12,220 nt of DNA from Bacteroidales bacterium. Its GTDB lineage: Bacteria; Bacteroidota; Bacteroidia; Bacteroidales; Bacteroidaceae. The notes beneath the pieces are model-generated. The model saw only the letters and a list, made by a program, of their open reading frames with translations, was not told where the DNA came from and did not search any database. A program made the position numbers and the translations under genes. Each line of letters starts with the position of its first letter. Position 1 is the first letter of the stretch. The stretch is taken from NCBI GenBank assembly GCA_004555245.1, contig SFIS01000077.1:1-12220 (forward strand), written 5' to 3'. This document shows, piece by piece, positions 1 through 6,161 of the stretch.

Positions 1-1460
1 ATGCTTGAGAAAAGGATGTGTGAAAAACCGACACAAATAAACCGAAAAATACTGCTTTGTTCAGACATACTGTAACTTACAAATAGTGGGGGTATGAAAA
101 CTATAATTGCAATAACAGGAGTTCTTATTAGAACTTTAATCACAAAATCCTTAATCGGGAAGCCATATTTTGAGTATTTATTTAGCAATAATATTCTAAT
201 GTATGGAACGACCATCCATGGAATTACGTTTATAAAAAGAACGTGCTCAGGACTCATTCCATATTTTAATAAAACATAACTCAATGGTAGAGTTAATAAT
301 AAAATTGGTGCAATTATTATGTTCAGATATTTCAATTCTCCAGTAGCATGCATTCCAACAACGGTTGGAGTACCCATTGTTCTAAAAAAAGCTTCTATCA
401 TTGCAATTCTCATAAAAGCTATTGAATGTTCAGGACATTGCCCTAACCATACTTTCAGTACCCATTCTATTTCAATGAACAATGGAACTCCCAAGAAGAG
501 TATAAGGTAACTACCAAATAGGGCACCATAAGTGATTAGGTTGTTTGTTCTTTTAAAATCTCCAGCAGAATAGGATTTAATAATCTGAGGATTGAGGGCA
601 ATGAGAAAATTATTAACAAACTTCATTACCCAATTATTTGCATGCATGGCAATTCCTCGAGATCCATTTATAATGGTTCCACAGAATGAATTAAGAACTA
701 AGTTGATTCCAGTTCCTTGAGCTGATCCAACCATTGACCCAAAGGTGTTCCAACCTGAAAATGATAGCATATCTTTGGCAATTTCTTTATTCCAGCTCAT
801 TTTAAAACTACATTCATCAAATTTCCGTTGACAGTATGAATTATATATAAAAATTGGTATGAATGAAATAAAGAAACATAGGGTGCTGTAAAATATCACA
901 CGATCCCAAGGGACAATTTGAATAATATATGCTGTTAATAGTCGAGCAGCTGCGTCGAAAATGCTAATAAAAGCATAAATTCCCAATTTTTCATGTGCAA
1001 CGAGAGCAGAGCGGAATGGAATCTGTATGATGCCTATGAAAACTGAAAGAGCGGATAATTGATAGCACCAAAGAGCTGCTTGAAAACGACCAGGCTCAAC
1101 TACCAAATTGTTATTTACATACCATAAACCTATTGTCTCGCATAGAATAAGTGTTATTGCTGAAAGGATGACATGGAGAGTGAAAGCACACTCGAAAGTT
1201 TTTTTTAATTTTTGTTTATTACCTTCACCTATAGCGTAAGAGATAAATCGCTGAGTTCCGCTCGTAAGTGTATCATTCATAAAAGAAAACATTCCAACAG
1301 CAGAGCCTGCAACATTCATAAGTCCTAAATCTGAGATACCTAAAGCATTTAAAATAACACGACTGGTGTATAAGCCAATAAACATCATGAATATCATGCG
1401 AAAATACATGAATATCGTATTTTTGACAATTCGTTTATTAGATTTACTGTTTTGTGCCAT
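1..1460 (-). CDS. Wzx-type polysaccharide flippase (MATE/MOP superfamily), C-terminus cut by window edge
   Basis: This is an open reading frame of 486 codons from an ATG at 1460-1458 to the window edge, with no stop seen, so the gene is partial at its 3' end. The product is very hydrophobic with many predicted membrane helices. Its N-terminus (MAQNSKSNKRIVKNTIFMYF, then LYTSRVILNALGISDLG) is typical of Bacteroidetes oligosaccharide flippases. Near residue 370 it has the usual C-half pattern GTPTVVGMHATGELKY, followed by LPLSYVLLKYG. The family moves lipid-linked repeat units across the inner membrane for capsule or O-antigen assembly. The gene is visibly AT-rich (roughly one third G+C by eye) against about half in its neighbours, which is usual for horizontally exchanged surface-polysaccharide genes. 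It lies 212 bp downstream of the NusG-like gene, on the same strand. A run of seven A at 384-390 keeps the frame intact, so there is no frameshift. The exact substrate cannot be told. Confidence 0.85.
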   Translation of the reverse strand, partial: MAQNSKSNKRIVKNTIFMYFRMIFMMFIGLYTSRVILNALGISDLGLMNVAGSAVGMFSFMNDTLTSGTQRFISYAIGEGNKQKLKKTFECAFTLHVILSAITLILCETIGLWYVNNNLVVEPGRFQAALWCYQLSALSVFIGIIQIPFRSALVAHEKLGIYAFISIFDAAARLLTAYIIQIVPWDRVIFYSTLCFFISFIPIFIYNSYCQRKFDECSFKMSWNKEIAKDMLSFSGWNTFGSMVGSAQGTGINLVLNSFCGTIINGSRGIAMHANNWVMKFVNNFLIALNPQIIKSYSAGDFKRTNNLITYGALFGSYLILFLGVPLFIEIEWVLKVWLGQCPEHSIAFMRIAMIEAFFRTMGTPTVVGMHATGELKYLNIIIAPILLLTLPLSYVLLKYGMSPEHVLFINVIPWMVVPYIRILLLNKYSKYGFPIKDFVIKVLIRTPVIAIIVFIPPLFVSYSMSEQSSIFRFICVGFSHILFSS

Positions 1461-1577
1461 GTAATATTACCTAATATAGTTTCACAATTAGTTAGTTCAA
1501 ATGGTCGTTACTGGAATATCTTCTGTAGTAACTCCCATTATTCGTAACTGACCAATACTTAGGACAACAGACAGTTG

Positions 1578-1597
1578 CTGCCTGCGGGGGCAGGCAG
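1578..1597 (-). other. GC-rich hairpin between the NusG-like gene and the flippase gene
   Basis: CTGCCTGC and GCAGGCAG form a perfect 8-bp stem around a 4-nt loop. No U-run follows in the minus direction, so it is not a classical intrinsic terminator. It sits about 75 nt after the NusG-like stop codon and about 120 nt before the flippase start. It could be a pause or attenuation hairpin acted on by the NusG-like protein, or a processing site. That role is inference. Confidence 0.4.
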
Positions 1598-1672
1598 TGT
1601 CGGGTGGTGGTGAGAATGTTTTGGGGAGGGGACGGGGTGTCTGAAAAAAAAGGAGAGGAGGGAAGATGCGGG

Positions 1673-3049
1673 TTATATCCTGAACCAGACGGTGGAGAGG
1701 TGGCGGCGCCAGGGGAGGAGGTGGGTGTTGCCTATTATCTCTTCACATAGCTGCCGGGAGGTGTCTATGAGATGACGGATGACGGACGGGGTGGGGGCTT
1801 CGGCCTCGATGCTGATGCCGGTCACTTCCTCTCCGCCGAGCTGCAGGGTGCGGAAGCGGATGCCGTCGGGACGGGTGGCTGTGAGGATGGAGTGGAAGAG
1901 TGGGCTGCCGTATTGCAGCAGCTTGTCGTGGAATTTCTGCTTGTCGTCGAGGGTGGTGTAGTAGCTGTAGAAGTCGGTCCAGTTGGTGAGCAGCGTGTAG
2001 AGGTTGGTGCTGTCGTCGTGTTTCACTGCCACATGGGCATAGTAGGGGTTTGTCTCTTCGCGTGTCTTGTCTGTCTGCTCGCTGACGAGGAAGGTCTCGG
2101 TGATGTCTTCGCGTGTGATAATCTCGGTGAAGTCGCGGTGTGTGACTTCCACTGACGTGGTGATGTCGCCGTCGTAGCCGGAATGGATGGTGAGGAAGGG
2201 ACGTAGTGGTGAGGATGGTATCTGTGTGTCGTACTCAACTTTCTTGCGCCTCATGAGGAGGTTGTCGCTGAGTGTGAGAAGGTCTGACTGTTGTGCGTCG
2301 GTGTGCCGTGCGAGGATGGGGCGTATGCTGCTGTCGGCATTGTCGGCGTGACGTATCTCTTTGCTTGTGGTGGAGAGGATGAGGCGCAGCAGGGCGGGGG
2401 CATTGTCAACATGCCCGAGTGCGTGGAGATGGGAGAGGCATTTGTCTATGAGCTGGAAGAGCATGTCCTGCTCTGTGTTTTTCGGGCGTGAGCAGTTGAC
2501 GGTGAGTGTGTAGCGTTGTATGTTGGACAGGGCGAGGGTCCATGTGCCTACCTGCACTATCAGTTTGTAGTCGTGTCTTATCTCTTTGAATTTGCCCCGC
2601 ATACCTTGGAAGAGGCCGTTGTTTATGGTGACGATGTCGCAGTTGCGGAAGGTCTCGTAGCTGTTGTTGAGGCAGAGAATCTGTTCGTTGTAGTTGTCCC
2701 AAAGTTGCCTGAACTCGCGCATGTCGCTGTCTGGGATGACCATGGGGCTGTGGTAGTCACGTGTGGAATCGAGTATGAAGCTGCCGGGGATGGTGTAGTC
2801 AGTGATGTACCGGCGTACGGGAATCAGGCTGCAGCGTACGAAGACAGTGGATGGGATGAGAGGATGGGTGACGGTTGTCGTCTCTCCGTTTTTCAGGCGT
2901 TTCGTGCGTTTGGTGAGTGGGTAGTATGCCTCTGACACGTCGGGGCATTGTTCGATGCGTTCGCGCAGCTCACGTTCCCGTGTTCCGTTTTCAGTATTCA
3001 GGACGTACCATTTCATCGGCTGTTGGCTTGGTGGGATGGGCTGACGCAT
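1673..3049 (-). CDS. NusG/UpxY-like transcription antiterminator with a long C-terminal extension
   Basis: The N-terminal part resembles a NusG NGN domain. From about residue 12 it reads MKWYVLNTENGTRERELRER, followed by PLTKRTKRLKNGE and the hydrophobic PLIPSTVFVRCSLI. Residues about 136-182 look like a KOW domain (NCDIVTINNGLFQGMRGKFK, then VQVGTWTLALSNIQRY). Specialised NusG paralogues of this kind in Bacteroidetes (UpxY) let RNA polymerase read through long surface-polysaccharide operons and are usually the first gene. Here the gene precedes a flippase on the same strand, which fits. UpxY proteins are usually under 200 residues. This one is about 458, with some 270 extra residues that I do not recognise. 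The start is uncertain: 3049 is the first ATG, a TTG at 3085 has AAGGGG 5 nt upstream, and the ATG at 3016 begins exactly at the NGN domain. I chose 3049 as a compromise. Antiterminator identity is fairly sure; the role of the extension is unknown. Confidence 0.75.
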   Translation of the reverse strand: MRQPIPPSQQPMKWYVLNTENGTRERELRERIEQCPDVSEAYYPLTKRTKRLKNGETTTVTHPLIPSTVFVRCSLIPVRRYITDYTIPGSFILDSTRDYHSPMVIPDSDMREFRQLWDNYNEQILCLNNSYETFRNCDIVTINNGLFQGMRGKFKEIRHDYKLIVQVGTWTLALSNIQRYTLTVNCSRPKNTEQDMLFQLIDKCLSHLHALGHVDNAPALLRLILSTTSKEIRHADNADSSIRPILARHTDAQQSDLLTLSDNLLMRRKKVEYDTQIPSSPLRPFLTIHSGYDGDITTSVEVTHRDFTEIITREDITETFLVSEQTDKTREETNPYYAHVAVKHDDSTNLYTLLTNWTDFYSYYTTLDDKQKFHDKLLQYGSPLFHSILTATRPDGIRFRTLQLGGEEVTGISIEAEAPTPSVIRHLIDTSRQLCEEIIGNTHLLPWRRHLSTVWFRI

Positions 3050-3093
3050 CGCGGAAAGATGCGCTGGTGGGTGGTGTATAAACAATTTATCCC

Positions 3094-3111
3094 CTTAAGC
3101 CGTGGCTTAAG
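3094..3111 (-). promoter_or_regulatory. Leader hairpin directly upstream of the NusG-like gene
   Basis: CTTAAGCC and GGCTTAAG are perfectly complementary 8-mers separated by 2 nt. The hairpin lies in the 5' leader, and its promoter-distal arm overlaps the AAGGGG that would be the ribosome-binding site for a TTG start at 3085. It may therefore modulate translation, or be an RNA element bound by the NusG-like protein. The complementarity is seen directly; the function is inference. Confidence 0.5.
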
Positions 3112-3204
3112 AGGTTGAGGATGGGTGTGGGTGTACCTAATTAGTATTGGCGTATTGGCGGTAAACGCGCTGCAATGACGTTACTACTTTTATGTCGTTC
3201 AACT

Positions 3205-3230
3205 CAGCTGGGGGCTTTGGCCCGCAGCTG
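3205..3230 (-). promoter_or_regulatory. Leader hairpin of the NusG-like transcript
   Basis: CAGCTG pairs with CAGCTG and, after one G-G mismatch, GGGC pairs with GCCC around a 4-nt loop. This makes a 10-bp stem about 80 nt downstream of the predicted transcription start. Leader hairpins are known recognition or pausing elements for specialised NusG paralogues such as RfaH and LoaP. That link is by analogy only. Confidence 0.5.
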
Positions 3231-3318
3231 CTGTTCCTGAATCGACTTGACATGTATATTGGTTGTAGCTGTCACGTATGCTTGTGCATGACGTGCGCTT
3301 TGTCTTGTTTGTTTTATG

Positions 3319-3350
3319 CAAAGTTACAGACTTTTTTGCATTCTCGCAAA
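3319..3350 (-). promoter_or_regulatory. Bacteroidetes-type promoter for the NusG-like gene
   Basis: On the minus strand TTTG (3350-3347), 20 nt, then TAACTTTG (3326-3319) match the Bacteroidetes -33/-7 consensus (TTTG, 19-21, TAnnTTTG) perfectly. Transcription should start near 3312, giving a leader of about 230-260 nt before the coding region. Downstream of both decamer array and dyad, it gives the NusG-like gene its own promoter. Confidence 0.75.
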
Positions 3351-3408
3351 ATATGCAAACAAAAATTGTGTTTATTAACATTTGAGAGGATGGGCGGTGG
3401 GGGAGTTG

Positions 3409-3429
3409 TTGTTCGACCAGGTCGAAGAA
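3409..3429. repeat. Dyad-symmetric repeat, copy 1 (one mismatch)
   Basis: TTCGACC and GGTCGAA flank a central A. The symmetry continues outward except for one mismatched position (G3411 against G3427). The right flank CCAGGTCGAAGAATAC and the left flank GTTGTTGTTC are shared with copy 2 at 5912-5932, so these are copies of one sequence and not chance palindromes. The copy lies about 60 bp upstream of the NusG-like promoter and opens composite repeat 1. Confidence 0.8.
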
Positions 3430-3460
3430 TACAGGAGGACGGGCGAGCGGGGGTGGAGGG

Positions 3461-3510
3461 GACCCCGCGGAAAACCGCTGGGCACAGTGGCAATGCGGGA
3501 GGAGGCGGGG
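3461..3510. repeat. 50-bp GC hairpin unit, copy 1
   Basis: The unit reads GACCCCGCGG, AAAA, CCGCTGGG, then CACAGTGGCAATGCGGGAGG and AGGCGGGG. The stem CCCCGCGG/CCGCGGGG carries one substitution here (T3479). The preceding bases TGGAGGGGACCCC and the AAAA loop match the single unit of the second array (5957-6006), so these two are positional homologues next to the dyad. Confidence 0.85.
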
Positions 3511-3588
3511 CTGGGACGGGAGAGGATGGGAGAGCTGGGGGAGGGAATGGGAGAGGACGGGAGAGGACGGGAGAGCGGGGAGGGAGGA

Positions 3589-3639
3589 GACCCCGCGGCA
3601 AAACCGCGGGGCACAGTGGCAATGCGGGAGGAGGCGGGG
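3589..3639. repeat. 50-bp GC hairpin unit, copy 2
   Basis: Same unit as at 3461, with a perfect 8-bp stem CCCCGCGG/CCGCGGGG and a CAAAA loop, followed by the conserved CACAGTGGCAATGCGGGAGG block. The 79 bp between it and copy 1 are degenerate decamers of the GACGGGAGAG type. Confidence 0.85.
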
Positions 3640-3686
3640 CTGGGACGGGAGAGGACTGGAAAGGACGGGCGAGCGGGGGGGAGGGA

Positions 3687-3736
3687 ACCCCGCGGCAAAA
3701 CCGCGGGGCACAGTGGCAATGCGGGAGGAGGCGGGG
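3687..3736. repeat. 50-bp GC hairpin unit, copy 3
   Basis: Perfect 8-bp stem with a CAAAA loop as in copy 2, and the conserved CACAGTGGCAATGCGGGAGG tail. Copies 2 and 3 share the loop type that copies 1 and 4 lack, suggesting local duplication within this array. The unit leads directly into the regular decamer array. Confidence 0.85.
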
Positions 3737-3740
3737 ATGG

Positions 3741-3860
3741 GATGAGGGAGGACGGGAGAGGATGGGGGAGGATGGGAGAGGATGGGAGAGGATGGGAGAG
3801 GACGGGAGAGAACGGGAGAGGATGGGATGGGACGGGAGAGGATGAGAGAGGACGGGTGGG
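3741..3860. repeat. Decamer tandem array 1 (12 units, consensus GAYGGGAGAG)
   Basis: Twelve consecutive 10-bp units in strict register; variants include GATGGGAGAG, GACGGGAGAG, GATGAGGGAG and the terminal GACGGGTGGG. The array ends at 3860 and the stop codon of the minus-strand lipoprotein gene begins at 3861-3863, so there is no spacer. Minus-strand RNA through it would be C/U-rich with very few G (CUCUCCCAUC repeated). Less regular units of the same kind fill 3433-3460, 3511-3588 and 3640-3686. The whole gene-free stretch 3351-3860 is occupied by this repeat family apart from about 60 bp next to the NusG-like promoter. Confidence 0.9.
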
Positions 3861-4349
3861 TCAGAACTTGCGGAAGTGGAGGGTGTAGGTGGGGGTGGAG
3901 AGGATGAGGGTAGAGGAGGTGAGCTTGTCGATGTGGAAGGTTTGCGTGAGGCGTTCGGGATGCAGCGGGTCGGGGTCGGGTTGTATGCCGAAGGGGACGA
4001 GGATGTCACGGTTGTCGTACGTTATCCATTCGTCGTTGTCGCCTTCTTTCTCGTGGGCAGATGGTGTGCAGAGGTCTGTGAGTATAAGGCTGCCGTCTTT
4101 GCGTGTGAAGTGTGAGTAGAGACGTGTGCCTTTCGTGTCGTTGAGTTGCACGAGGTTGGAGCGTATGGACCAATAGACTTTGTCCGCTTTCTTGTCTGTC
4201 ACGATGGCGTCCTGCTCGACGGACATCAGCTGCCACATTCCGTCGAGGTCTCCGTTGTCGGGCCATTTGTTCTCGCAGTTGGTGAAGGTGACGAGGATGG
4301 AAAAGGCTGCGGCTGTATGTATGAGTAATCTCTTGAATGTCAGTTTCAT
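3861..4349 (-). CDS. Small lipoprotein, possibly lipocalin-like
   Basis: The protein has 162 residues. A basic, hydrophobic N-terminus is followed by a plausible lipobox ending at Cys25 (LVTFTNC, then ENKWPDNG), so the mature protein is probably lipid-anchored in the envelope. After the cysteine, GDLDGMWQLMSVEQD resembles the start of lipocalin-like domains common in Bacteroidetes lipoproteins, where G-x-W opens the barrel. The rest alternates polar and hydrophobic residues, ending in STLILSTPTYTLHFRKF as expected for closing beta strands. The gene lies 53 bp downstream of the Wzi-like gene on the same strand and is probably co-transcribed with it. Its 3' flank is the decamer array, which starts immediately after the stop. 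The lipocalin assignment rests on pattern only; the ligand and role are unknown. Confidence 0.7.
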   Translation of the reverse strand: MKLTFKRLLIHTAAAFSILVTFTNCENKWPDNGDLDGMWQLMSVEQDAIVTDKKADKVYWSIRSNLVQLNDTKGTRLYSHFTRKDGSLILTDLCTPSAHEKEGDNDEWITYDNRDILVPFGIQPDPDPLHPERLTQTFHIDKLTSSTLILSTPTYTLHFRKF

Positions 4350-4402
4350 ATAATCGTGGATTTGTGTGTGGCTTTATGATGGGTGTCTTGTGTTTGTCAG
4401 TG

Positions 4403-5878
4403 TCAGAGGGAGAATGTCTTGCGTATGGTGAGTTGTGCGCCGACGCTGTTTCCGATTACTTCGCCATGGTCAAGACCGAGTGAGAGAGTGGCTTTCCATC
4501 CTTTTGCGAAAGGCGGGAGAGTGGTGAGTTCTGCAAGATAGTATTGCTGTTTGAGTATGTCGTCGTAGGGCTGTGCGTATGTTCCCCAGTTGCGTGTGAA
4601 TGTCGCCATCATGCGCCAAGAGAGCCATGGTGTTGGGTTTCCGTCGATGCCTATGTGCCATGCCTTGACGCGGTTGTTGTAGAACTGCAGGGTGTTGTTG
4701 TCGTTGAATATGGGTGATGTGATGAGTGGCGTGCCCATGCTGACACCCCAGTTCTGCCATCCTGAATACAGTCCGTGGTTGTAGTAGTTGTCTATGCCAG
4801 TGTAGGATTCCGGAATGTTTGGCGTGCTGTCGTGATAGACGGGGCCGGCCTGGTCTGTTGTCGAAAGGTGTTCGACGAGGATGTTGCTGATGTAGGGGTT
4901 GGCAGGCAGTTGGCAGTCGATGCCGAGGAGATGGTCGAAGATACCGTATTGCACGGTAAGCATTGACTGGTCTTCGAAGACGCGTTCGAAGTATGCTCGG
5001 GCTTTCCATGTCGGTGCGTTCCATGTCAGTGCGATATTGTACGACCCTACGGTGTTGCCTGCGGAGTTGGGGTGTAGTCCGTCAGTGACGTCTTCGCTTC
5101 CCATAGGCCAGAATGCGTGCCAGAAAGCGTTGAGGTCTTCTGGGTGTTTGATGGGTGCACCGTCGGCGTGGTTTCTGCCGTATGCGTTGTAAGATGTGCC
5201 TCCGAATTGCGTCATCATCTGTAGTGAGGGTTCGAAGGTGAGAGGGAAGATCTCTTCACGTCCTATCTTCAGTGCTATGGCTTTTTCGTGGTAGAGGGTG
5301 TTTGATGTGTAGCGTTTCTTGCTTTCTTCGCCCACCCATTCTTTCTGCCATGCGCCGTCTGTTGTCTTGCCGAATCCTATTCGTCCGCGTGCTTTGAGCC
5401 AGTGGTTTGTAAGGGGTATGGAGAAATAGTCAACCGAGAGCAGCACTTCGGGTATGGGTTGTGCGTTGATGCCTTGCGAGAGTCCGCCGGAGGTGAGGCT
5501 GTTGTTGCGCATGTCTATGCTGCGCTCTTTCTGTCCGATGGTGAGTGTGGCTTTCTTGTATCTCGCTTCTGCGAAGAGCTGGTGGACAAAGAATTTGTAT
5601 TGTGCGTTTTGTGCGAGCATGAGGTCTGCCGCGAAAGAGAGATGCCAGGAGTGTGCGGTGTCTTTCGGAAGGTCGAGGTCGTAGGAGGCTCCGATGCGTT
5701 GGTATGCGGAGTTGGCGTATGGCGATGGCACGCCTTGTCTGTTGGAGGTGAGCCATAGGGGTGCGAAACTGCCGTCGGAGACAGTGCCTGACACTTCGAC
5801 AAATGCCTCTTGGGCAGTTGCCGGGGTGAGGGATGACAGGACGAATAGCAGGGCTGTGATGAGGTGGGGCTTGTGCAT
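4403..5878 (-). CDS. Capsule assembly Wzi-like outer-membrane protein
   Basis: The protein has 491 residues with a clear signal peptide (MHKPHLITALLFVLSSLTPA, cleavage likely near TAQ-EA). It then shows alternating beta-strand sequence up to a C-terminal phenylalanine-rich strand (QLTIRKTFSL), consistent with an outer-membrane barrel. The block NNSLTSGGLSQGINAQPIPE, followed by VLLSVDYFSIPL, is characteristic of the Bacteroidetes Wzi-like family. E. coli Wzi is a barrel lectin that anchors capsule at the cell surface; the Bacteroidetes members are annotated by homology and their exact role is less certain. The gene lies 283 bp after prmA, separated from it by composite repeat 2, with no recognisable promoter of its own, so readthrough from prmA is possible. 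Its position near a NusG-like gene and a flippase supports a polysaccharide role. Confidence 0.75.
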   Translation of the reverse strand: MHKPHLITALLFVLSSLTPATAQEAFVEVSGTVSDGSFAPLWLTSNRQGVPSPYANSAYQRIGASYDLDLPKDTAHSWHLSFAADLMLAQNAQYKFFVHQLFAEARYKKATLTIGQKERSIDMRNNSLTSGGLSQGINAQPIPEVLLSVDYFSIPLTNHWLKARGRIGFGKTTDGAWQKEWVGEESKKRYTSNTLYHEKAIALKIGREEIFPLTFEPSLQMMTQFGGTSYNAYGRNHADGAPIKHPEDLNAFWHAFWPMGSEDVTDGLHPNSAGNTVGSYNIALTWNAPTWKARAYFERVFEDQSMLTVQYGIFDHLLGIDCQLPANPYISNILVEHLSTTDQAGPVYHDSTPNIPESYTGIDNYYNHGLYSGWQNWGVSMGTPLITSPIFNDNNTLQFYNNRVKAWHIGIDGNPTPWLSWRMMATFTRNWGTYAQPYDDILKQQYYLAELTTLPPFAKGWKATLSLGLDHGEVIGNSVGAQLTIRKTFSL

Positions 5879-5911
5879 AGTTTTTATTTATAATAGGTGG
5901 GGTTGTTGTTG

Positions 5912-5932
5912 TTCTTCGACCAGGTCGAAGAA
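5912..5932. repeat. Dyad-symmetric repeat, copy 2 (perfect)
   Basis: Half-sites TTCTTCGACC and GGTCGAAGAA flank a single central A, giving 21 bp of perfect dyad symmetry. It lies 33 bp upstream of the Wzi-like start codon and is followed by ATACGGGAGG and the hairpin unit, the same order as in composite repeat 1. It could act as an RNA hairpin or as a binding site for a dimeric protein; neither is shown. Confidence 0.85.
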
Positions 5933-5956
5933 TACGGGAGGGGACGGGATGGAGGG

Positions 5957-6006
5957 GACCCCGCGGAAAACCGCGGGGCACAGTGGCAATGCGGGAGGAG
6001 GCGGGG
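5957..6006. repeat. 50-bp GC hairpin unit, copy 4
   Basis: GACCCCGCGG, an AAAA loop and CCGCGGGG form a perfect 8-bp stem, followed by CACAGTGGCAATGCGGGAGG and AGGCGGGG exactly as in copies 1-3, although it lies about 2.3 kb away from them. It is the only unit in the second composite repeat. Confidence 0.85.
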
Positions 6007-6010
6007 CGAG

Positions 6011-6160
6011 GACTGGCGAGGATGAGAGAGGACGGGAGAGGACGGGAGAGGATGGGAGAGGACGGGAGAAGACGGGAGAAGATGGGAGAGGATGAGGGAG
6101 GATGAGGGAGGACGAGGGAGGACGAGAGAGGACGGGGGAGGACGGGAGAAGACGGGAGAG
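6011..6160. repeat. Decamer tandem array 2 (15 units, consensus GAYGGGAGAG)
   Basis: Fifteen 10-bp units in register, with variants GACGGGAGAA, GATGAGGGAG, GACGAGGGAG and a first unit GACTGGCGAG. The array ends 1 bp before the prmA stop codon (6162-6164), repeating the stop-flush arrangement of array 1. Transcripts from prmA would carry a pyrimidine-rich, G-poor tail here. Confidence 0.9.
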
Positions 6161-6161
6161 G

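Noticed and set aside
381..395. Possible frameshift in the flippase at a homopolymer
   Set aside because: Recounting gives seven A (384-390), which keeps the frame; family-like sequence continues on both sides.
94..510. Two short plus-strand reading frames
   Set aside because: They are antisense to the flippase, whose frame is open throughout and has family-typical sequence.
3741..3860. CRISPR array
   Set aside because: Units are 10 bp and contiguous with no unique spacers, and no cas gene is nearby.
3199..4009. Several long overlapping reading frames on both strands, rich in Pro/Ser or Gly/Arg
   Set aside because: They run through the hairpin units and 10-bp arrays. A 10-bp period lacking stop codons stays open in all frames, so the frames are artefacts of repeats. 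They have no sensible starts or domain content.
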